From the NCBI GenBank assembly GCA_012845835.1, contig JABAKD010000003.1, positions 495,984-559,983 on the forward strand: a stretch of 64,000 bases of DNA. The letters run 5' to 3'. The notes beneath the pieces are model-generated. The model was not told the origin of the DNA. It searched no databases and saw nothing but the letters and a program-made list of their open reading frames with translations. Positions 52,924 to 60,425 of the stretch are shown one piece after another; position 1 is the stretch's first letter; every line of letters begins with the position of its first letter. Position numbers and translations under genes: made by a program. The stretch comes from Undaria pinnatifida. Its lineage: Eukaryota > Sar > Phaeophyceae > Laminariales > Alariaceae.

Positions 52924-55900
52924 GTTGCCGTGGACCAAGGCGGGGTGGTAACGGGCGCGTCTTTTACGGCGAAGCGGGTTGCGCTGGCGGTGGATGGGGC
53001 GCCGCTGCGAACCCGCGCGGGGAAGCTCCTCGTGCACGACTGTCCCTGCGATACGTTGCGTTCCCTTGGGTAAGAGACCCCCCCCCCCCCGCCCCCACGG
53101 CTGCTGTTGTACCTCCTGACGTGCCTGCTATCTGGTGTGTATCCTGTAGTTGCTGCTTTGACTTGTGTGGCTAGCAGTGTCCACTGCTGCAGTTGCTGAT
53201 GTGCTTATTACTCTGCTGGTGCTGTGGCTGTTGCTGTGGCTGCTTTTGTGTGCCTGGTGCCTGGTATGTTGGTTGTGTCTACACTTGTGTCCGCTGCTGT
53301 GGTTGCTGCTGTGCTTATTTCTCTGGCTGGTGCTGTGTCTGCTACTGCCGTGGCTGCTGTTGTGTACCTGCTACCTGGTATGTTGTAATGTCTACACTGT
53401 TGTGCCTGCGCATGTGCCTGCTGCCGCGGCTGCTGCTGTGACTACCGTAGCGCTATGCTGTGGCGGTCTGCTGCTTTTTCGGCAATGCCTGCTGCTTTGT
53501 GTCATGTCTGCTGTGCAGCTGTGGTCTGCTACTGCTGTGTCTGCAGGAGCTGTGACTGCGGCTGCAGTGGCTGCTGCTATGTCTTCTAGGCCTACCACTG
53601 CGGGTGATGCCGCTGTAGCTGTCTACGTACCGCTGTGTATGCTGCTATGCCTGCTGCTGTGGCTGGTGCTGCTGTGGCTGGTGCTGCTGTGGCTGGTGCT
53701 GCTGTGGCTGCAAACATGAAGAGTGTTGTATATGGTGCTTTCTCCGCTGCGTCTGCTGCTATATCTTCGGCTGTGCCTGCTGCTATATCTACGGCTGTGC
53801 CTGCTGCTGGGTCTGCTACTGTTCTTGCTGCTGTGTCTGCTACTGTTACTTGCTGCTGTATGTTGAAACACAAGTGCCGTAACTGCTTCTGTCACTACAG
53901 GTCGATCGCGACGAGCGAATGTAAAGGAGAGCGGCTGGAGAATCTTCGGAATCGGATGCTATTCTCGCCGTCCGCGCCGCCCTCCTTCTTGAGGACTCTC
54001 ACAAGAAATCTAGACGCGCCAAAGGCAGCAGCGGCTTGCGTCCAGGTGAGCCGGTGTGAAACCGTTACATCGGAAGGCTGGGAGGCCGTGGGGGGGGGCG
54101 GGGCGGGGGCGGTGGAGGGGGGGGTGGGGGGGGGTAATCATGGCATGCATGGCTTTACTGGAGTCGTATGATAATGGACCCTCGCGTCCCTACCATGACC
54201 GGCCTACAGTGACGGGTCGGAGCAGGTCCGGCTTTCGCAGACCAGGTAGACGTTTTGCTTGCACGAAGCGTGGAACTCCGTGAAGTGTTCGCCGAGCCGC
54301 GTGAAGGGTGAGCTGAGCTGCATCCCACGAAGAAGTGCTTGTGAGGCAGACTTGGGCACGTTGTGCGTAGTTTCTTGCATGTGGTTGGCAGAGTGCAACG
54401 AGACGGTGGGGATGCCGTTACATCGGGAGGCCGCTAGGCTTGGAGGCCGGCAGGGCGTTATGGCGTTATCCTTATCTATCCCCCCAAAATGTATTCCACG
54501 CTAGTTCCAAGTAATTTCCCAAAAAACGTGGACCTGGTTCTAGTATGGTTAAGCTGGCGAGCAGGGAGGCTGTTGTGTTTGGCTGGAAGACCCTGTAAAA
54601 TACAACTTATCACATATTCGAGAAACCCGATTAATGGGTCAATTACGTTACTGATGCTTCGGAACGTTCCGTTGGTCCGCCAATACACGCACGCACATAA
54701 CCTGCACCCTGCTCGCGCTTGGCAACCAAATATGTCAGGACACGGCCAGTCAAGGGAAAAAAGTTCAGTGGTCAACGGTGTAAAACCGGTCGTTCCCCAC
54801 GAAAACCTAGCATTTTAGTTGGCGTCAGTGTGAAGGTAAATTAGTGGAAAATTGCCGTCGATTATCTGGTCGAAGTGCCGTCTCCTGGCATATTTTGTTG
54901 GCAACCCGATCCCACCCAGACCAGATTCTACCCGGGCCTGAGCCCTCCAATTTCACCCCTGGTCCTTCGTATCGATTTTATGAAATTATTATAACGACGT
55001 CGGCTGTGAGTTGGACGAATTTAGGGTCGATACTCGTCTTTGCAAGCTGCGTGCTTAGATTTGGCCGCCGGGAGGGCCCACCATGCACTCTGATCCCACA
55101 CCGGCCAAAATCGATGGTCGGCCATATCCAGCAAACTTTTTTTTCGAACAAAGTGGTAAACTTGGCCTGCCTACCCTGGCTGCTAAATCGTGGTGTACTC
55201 ATGTCGTGCATGGCCGTAGTGTAAATACCATAGACCCTCGCATTCCTACCATGCCGGGACGGGGCGCGGCTAGATGGGCTGTTGGGCTGAGGATTCGGGA
55301 GGGCGTTAAACCGCAGGGCCGGTAGGCCGGGAGACAGCTTTGGATATCATATCATTTTTTTCCGATACTTGAATATATCGTTTATTCGATACATTATTAT
55401 CGAACGCGATTTGTTTTTTGCCGTAACATATCGAATTATCGAACTTTCTATACATCGTGCGTATTGAACCCGTTTAGTCTCCATCCCCTCGCATCCCCGT
55501 TTTTTTTTTTTTTTCCCAGATACCGAACGGTGTGTGGACGTGTCTACTCGAAATCGTTGCGACTTGATGTTTTGTTGACCGATATTTTATCGAAACTCAA
55601 TTCTCGTTCGATATCGATCACTCCTGGGACGTCGTTTAGGCTGGGAGGCTGTTAGGGGGTTGGTTGGGCTGGGAGGCCATCGTTATGTTGTTCCTTAGTG
55701 TTTACTCGTTGCTACACACGCCAACACGTCTCGCTCTCCACACTCATGACACATCCCATTCACCGCAAACCCCCACTCCAAATTCCTGGCCACCGAAACC
55801 CTAATTTGTTACCCCCGCTCTGCCGCCCTCAGGTGTTTGAAGCAGCGTTAACGACAGCGTTGACAGACCGCACGTACAGCAAGCCAATAGCCTGGAACTC

Positions 55901-56135
55901 CCGAGCGGCGTTTCCCACCCCGTCCCTACAAGGGGACAGGGGAACGGGTACGGGCAGCGAGCGCCGAGATTATCGCCCACGGGGATGGGCTGGTGGTGCC
56001 GCGGAGCTCTTAGACGGCGACGGTGTTGGCTTGCAACGGCAGCTGGAGGAGGGGAGGAGGCGGGGGGAGGAGGAGGAAGAGCACGATGGGCTGGCGGAGT
56101 TTGACTTTCGAGACCAGTACGATGACATTGCGTGA
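52924..56135 (+). CDS. Unrecognised protein, three C-terminal exons
   Basis: Exon 52924-53069 (VAVDQGGVVTGASFTAKRVA... to CDTLRSLG) ends CTTGG|GTAAGAG in phase 2. Exon 53901-54045, after CACTACAG, contributes the single missing base and reads SIATSECKGERLENLRNRML... to AAAACVQ, ending CCAG|GTGAGC in phase 0. Exon 55833-56135, after CCGCCCTCAG, reads VFEAALTTALTDRTYSKPIA... and ends EFDFRDQYDDIA with TGA. About 197 residues are visible. The last exon has an acidic Glu run. Both junctions agree in phase, and all donors and acceptors are canonical. The 831 bp first intron is CTG-rich and the 1787 bp second intron holds a family B fragment. The first acceptor (AATCAAG) is less certain, and 5' exons were not found. 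I do not recognise the family. Confidence 0.55.
53070..53900. repeat. CTG/GCT-rich degenerate simple repeat (intron)
   Basis: TGCTGCTGTGGCTG-type words dominate, with GGTGCTGCTGTGGCTGGTGC in perfect tandem at 53660-53710. Long frames on both strands (Leu/Cys/Trp-rich or Ala/Ser/Thr-rich) follow from this composition. It fills the proposed first intron of the 52924-56135 gene. Confidence 0.7.
54978..55052 (-). repeat. Family B fragment
   Basis: ACGTCGGCTGTGAGTTGGAC, GAATTTAGGGTCGATACTCG and TCTTTGCAAGCTGCGTGC. Lies in the proposed second intron of the plus-strand gene. Confidence 0.6.
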
Positions 56136-56590
56136 TGACTTTTTTTTCTTCCTTCGTGACCCAAAACGCGCCGAATTCAGCGATCGGATAGAGCGGGACG
56201 ACGCAATGGTTGGCTGGACCGTGGAAGCCAGCAGATAGAAGTGATGTTCATTGGAATTGATCGGAGGGTTACTCACCCCCCCCCCCCCCCCTTTTTTTTC
56301 TCTCTTTCTTTTTTTTTTTTCTGTTGTTTATTATTTCCTGTTGTTTATTATTTCCTGTTTTTGGTGTATTGTGTTTTGTTTCGCTAGATGTTTGGACGCA
56401 AAGCAATGCTGTGTGATGAGAGGGGACTAGGTGTTGAAGCTTGGTTTGGGGAGGATCGAGGACGCGACGTTGTGCCTGGTGTCGAAAACAAGGAAACAAG
56501 GAGATGGAACTGAACGCAGAGGAAGACGGATACATGGCAGGAATCGAATCGAATCGAAATGAAATGGAACGATTCCAAACGACATGAACA
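56136..56590. other. 3' flank of the plus-strand gene
   Basis: A poly-C run (56276-56291), T-rich stretches and two copies of CTGTTGTTTATTATTTCCTG near 56321-56358. No gene supported. Confidence 0.4.
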
Positions 56591-56592
56591 TG

Positions 56593-56725
56593 GTCGGGTC
56601 GGGTCGGGTCGGGTCGGATCGGATGGGATCGGGTCGGGTCGGGTTGGGTCTAGTCGGATCGGGTCGGGTCGGGTCGAGTCGGGTCGAGTCGGGTCGAGTC
56701 AAATCGGATCTGATCGGATCGAGTC
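56593..56725. repeat. (GGGTC)n pentanucleotide array, degenerate
   Basis: GGGTCGGGTCGGGTCGGGTC runs alternating with GGATC, GAGTC and TAGTC variants. Same pentamer and strand as 2633-2800. Confidence 0.85.
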
Positions 56726-57254
56726 GGATACCCTAAGGGTTAATAATGTACCGCGAATTGTGCACTTGCCAGCGTTTCCTCTGCTTATAAGTGTTTGGCG
56801 GTTGCTTATGTTTTGGCTGGCTTAGAAACGCCTGCTACACGGACACCGAAGCTGCCGATCAACGACCAACGCGATCTGCGCTTTCTGCACGCACGCAGCC
56901 ATCCGGCGGGCACCACATACGCACGTAGGGACAAAGATCTTTCTTGCAGCAGGGAGTGACTCTCTTTCGAGAGTCGCTTTTTCCTGTTTCGTGAGTGTGT
57001 TTTTGCGTCATTGTGACTCACGAGAGGTATTTTCGAGATATATATTTTTCGGGGGAGGGTGTATTTTTTTGTTGTTGCGCTTTTAGCACGCGGTGCCTCG
57101 CTAGAGTAGCAGTAAAGGGGTCGATGCCAGTGCCAATGTTGAAGCGCCGTTCATTTCTTGATGCAGTTTGGGTCGCGCTGTATGCGAACCACACTACAGT
57201 AGTATCATAGCGATAGCGCAGTCAGTGATTAGTTGTCGCAGGGTTTGTTTTGTG
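56726..57254. other. No feature recognised
   Basis: Unique sequence. GACTCTCTTTCGAGAGTCGC near 56958 is a local palindrome. Confidence 0.35.
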
Positions 57255-57945
57255 GAATACCTGGTATATGCTATGGAGTGCACCCAAAACTGTGGAGTGC
57301 ACCCAATACTATGGAGTGTACCCGGGTACTCAGTCATGGAAGTTGGTCACACTCGGGTATGTACTCGGGTACCCTCCAGAGTGTAGGTTGTTCTCGGGTA
57401 TGTATCCGGGTACCCTCCAGAGTGGAAGTCGTACGCGGATATGTACCCGGGTACCCCCCAGAGTGTCAGTCGTACTCGGGTAATACTATGGAGTGTACCC
57501 GGGTACTCAGTCATGGAATTTAGTCACACTCAGGTATGTACTCGTGTACCCTGCAGAGTGTAGGTCGTACTCGGGTATGTATCCGGGTACCCTCCAGAGT
57601 GGAAGTCGCACGCGGATATGTACCCGGGTACCCTCCGTAGTGTAGGTCGTACTCGGGTATGTACCCAAGTACCCCCCAGAGTGTAGGTCATACGTGAGTA
57701 TGTACCCGGGTACCCCCCAGAGTAAAGGTCGTACTTGGGTACGTTCCCGGGTACCTCCCAGAATGTACCGGTATGTTCCCGGGTACCCCCAGATTATATT
57801 CCCTGCTAAACACACCCTTGCTATATTTGATTGCTGTAGACGGCGTATTTTTCGGTCATACTCGGGTATGTACCGGATACCCTCAGGATGCGGGTCGTTC
57901 TCGGGTATGTGCCCGGGTACCCCCAGAGTATAGTTCCTGCTAAAC
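57255..57945. repeat. GGTACCCGGGTACC minisatellite
   Basis: About 11-13 units of about 48 bp with ACTCGGGTATGTACCCGGGT, ACCCCCCAGAGTGTAGGTCG. GTACCCGGGTAC is a perfect palindrome. The segment TATTCCCTGCTAAACACACC recurs near 57795 and 57925, giving a higher-order period at the end. Confidence 0.9.
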
Positions 57946-57984
57946 ACTAAACACACCCTTGCTACAGTTAGTAGTTTGATGCCG

Positions 57985-58052
57985 CTATTTTATAAAAATA
58001 TTTCAAGGACGTCGGCCGTGAGTTCGACGAATTTCGTGTCAAAACTCATTTA
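57985..58052 (-). repeat. Family B fragment
   Basis: TTTTATAAAAATATTTCAAG, GACGTCGGCCGTGAGTTCGA and TCGTGTCAAAACTCATTT. Confidence 0.55.
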
Positions 58053-58749
58053 TATGCAGGACCTGTAGACAGGCAGCGCTGCAGACAGCCGGGTAGCAAA
58101 GCAGATAGGCAGGCTAGTAAAGTAGTGCACGCGTTTGTGGGGAAACCGGCCCACGGGTGGGGAGGGGTGATATAGGTAGCATGAGAGGGCTCAGCGTTTT
58201 CAGCGCCGCGTGTCTCTCCCTCCTCCCCTCCCCTCCCCTCCCCTCCCCTTCCTCCCCTATCTCCCCGGTCCCCCCCTCCCCCTCTCCTTTCTTCCTTGGT
58301 TGACTTGAATTTATGTATTATCATGGTTGTGGTGATGTTGTTTGCCGTCTTGAGTGCTCGCGTTTGGAAGGGGTGGGAGTGGGGGGCAAGAAGCGGTTGC
58401 ATGTGTGTGTATATCATGTATGGGGGCGTGCGTGCTTGAGAGTGTTTCTCGGAGTTGTTGTTCTTGCTGTTTTTTTTGTATTCCGTACAATCCAGCGGGG
58501 ACATATGTGAGCCGTAAGGTTCGTGATACGTGTGGGATGTGGTTGACGCTATGGGACTGCCGAAAACAGGCGTGATCGAGCGATTGCCCCTGGTATTATA
58601 ATAGTACAGTAGTACCACAACAGTAGGAGTGTCATTTCCTGGAGTATCAAGTATCAAGATCCGAAGTAAATGACTGGCACTGGTTGGTACTGGTACGTAG
58701 CCATAAGCAAGCCCTGCTTGGGAATATATTTGCATGTGCAAGAAAAGAG
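58053..58749. other. Open minus-strand frame, not accepted as a gene
   Basis: A 235-residue frame (58046-58753, minus) includes a CCCCTCCC-derived Gly/Arg/Glu run. It has no domain, no conserved-looking stretch and no splice evidence, so the length is best explained by composition. Confidence 0.4.
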
Positions 58750-59045
58750 TCATCCCACGCTATAGGGGTGCAGCATATTCTAAGAATTTTCTGAGCTCCT
58801 AACATGAGGATATCTATCTGTCAGAACCTTATCCGAAACATGACTTGGAAGGCGTTCGTTCGCACAACGCCCAACCAAGCTTCTATGCCTTAGTCCTAAT
58901 ATATATATACTCGTGAGATTAATACACTTCAAACTAGCGGGTAGTTCCTCGCGTGAGGCGTGAGTTCAATCGGTCAGGAACGTCTTTGGCCTCAAAAGTG
59001 CAACCCTGACCGCCCTATGGAGGAATGACTAGAACACCTTAGCGA
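58750..59045 (+). repeat. Family K dispersed repeat, copy 2
   Basis: TCATCCCACGCTATAGGGGT, TTCTGAGCTCCTAACATGAG, AAACATGACTTGGAAGGCGT and AGGAACGTCTTTGGCC follow the same order as 62251-62545. Confidence 0.7.
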
Positions 59046-59129
59046 GAACATTGTACACAAACAATGGTAGGATTCGTGGAATGTTGGGAACCAAGTTAAC
59101 TTCGTACCTGGTAAGCTTTTCGTTTAATA

Positions 59130-59410
59130 ACAAACATCTCGCAGCTGCCAGGCATTTATGAAATATCGGGATTTTCGTCTCAGCTCATGTTTTTTTTTCT
59201 GCAAGCTGCGTGTGGTTCTTCGATCGCGAGGGATACGAGATGAAAGACTGAAAAGACGCCTCACCTCAGCTGTGAGATCGACCATTCTTGGACCATTCCG
59301 TCGAAACTCAACATACTACTTGCAAAACCTGGTTGTGATAGTGATTATTTGTCGATCGCGCGCATCATTACGGGGTTTACGACCTCCTCGTAAAGGATGT
59401 GTTCTGCCAA
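59130..59410 (-). repeat. Two degenerate family B copies
   Basis: Block pairs CTCGCAGCTGCCAGGCAT with CTGCAAGCTGCGTGTGGTTC, and CTCAGCTGTGAGATCGACCA with CCGTCGAAACTCAACATACT, then ACCTCCTCGTAAAGGATGTG. Arranged in direct tandem. Confidence 0.55.
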
Positions 59411-59429
59411 GTACCTGGTATGATACTTG

Positions 59430-59565
59430 GGAATTCTTCCATTGTTTTTTCCCTTGGGTATTAATCCACTCCAGAGTGACTGGAGCCTGTCTTGTGGCCA
59501 CGGACTTGATTGTTGTACGAGTTACTGTAAGAGCAGCAACAACAACAGCAACAAGAACAACCGGC
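59430..59565 (+). mobile_element. Family C 3' half with CAA tail
   Basis: GGGTATTAATCCACTCCAGA, GTGACTGGAGCCTGTCTTGT and GGCCACGGACTTGATTGTTG, then AGCAACAACAACAGCAACAA. Confidence 0.65.
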
Positions 59566-59734
59566 ACTATTCAGGGCACCAGCACTTGGGATTATAGTGA
59601 TTTAATAATATAGTAACTACATAGTCTAGTGTCAATCGTGCCAAGCGATATCACCGGCACCATAGAGAACAGTGGCACTATGTTACCGGCAATATTGAGA
59701 GCCCCCCACTGTATGTTGTGGTATCATCTCAAAA

Positions 59735-60150
59735 TGATCACCCTCGGCAGCATTTTGTTCAAACCCAAGTAGGGCTGTTGTGACAGCATCTCATTTTCAT
59801 CACCCATGTACCAGTAGGGCCATTGTGACACCTCGTTTTGATCGGCCCACCATGCAGGGCAGTTGTGATGCATCCGTTCGGTCACCAACCACGCAGGGCG
59901 GTCGTGATTCCTTTCGATCACCCATTTTGATCATCGCGCACGCGTTTTGACCACCCATTATTGATCACGCATCACGCATAGCCGTTGTGACTTTATTTTG
60001 ATCACTCATTTTGATCCAACACACCGGACGATTTGTGAGGTTATTCATCTTAATGTTACTCATTTTGATTATAATACTCAGGCTGTGATCTTCGTATACT
60101 TCATTTTGATTACTCAATTTGATCAACTCCGTAAGGCTGTTGTGATACTC
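59735..60150. repeat. TTTTGATCA degenerate minisatellite
   Basis: Units of about 50-60 bp with CATTTTGATCACCCA and AGGGCAGTTGTGAT/AGGCTGTTGTGA words. TGATCA is a palindrome and the spacing drifts along the array. Confidence 0.75.
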
Positions 60151-60425
60151 CATTTCGCTGAAACCCCCCGCCCGCAACGAGTAAACAGCCGACGGTGCGG
60201 GTCCTCATAGCCTACAAAAATTACGGACACAGAAATGACAAACAACAGATCTGTACCCCGCGCCCTCCCCCTATCTGCCCCGCCCTCGCCCCTCCCCGCC
60301 CCCCACCTCCCTCCACCCAACCATCCCCAGCCACTCCCAGTCCCCCCCCATTCCACCCAAAGGCAAAACTGCGTTGTCTAGCTCTAAATAAGCTTTTCGC
60401 TAACCAAAAATACGTTGTGTGTGCT

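Noticed and set aside
53165-53719. Leu/Cys/Trp-rich frame, apparently membrane-like
   Set aside because: Generated by CTG/GCT-rich simple sequence; all frames are open, and it falls inside a proposed intron.
58046-58753. 235-residue minus-strand open frame
   Set aside because: The length comes from a CCCCTCCC-type simple stretch and chance; no domain, splice context or conserved-looking segment.
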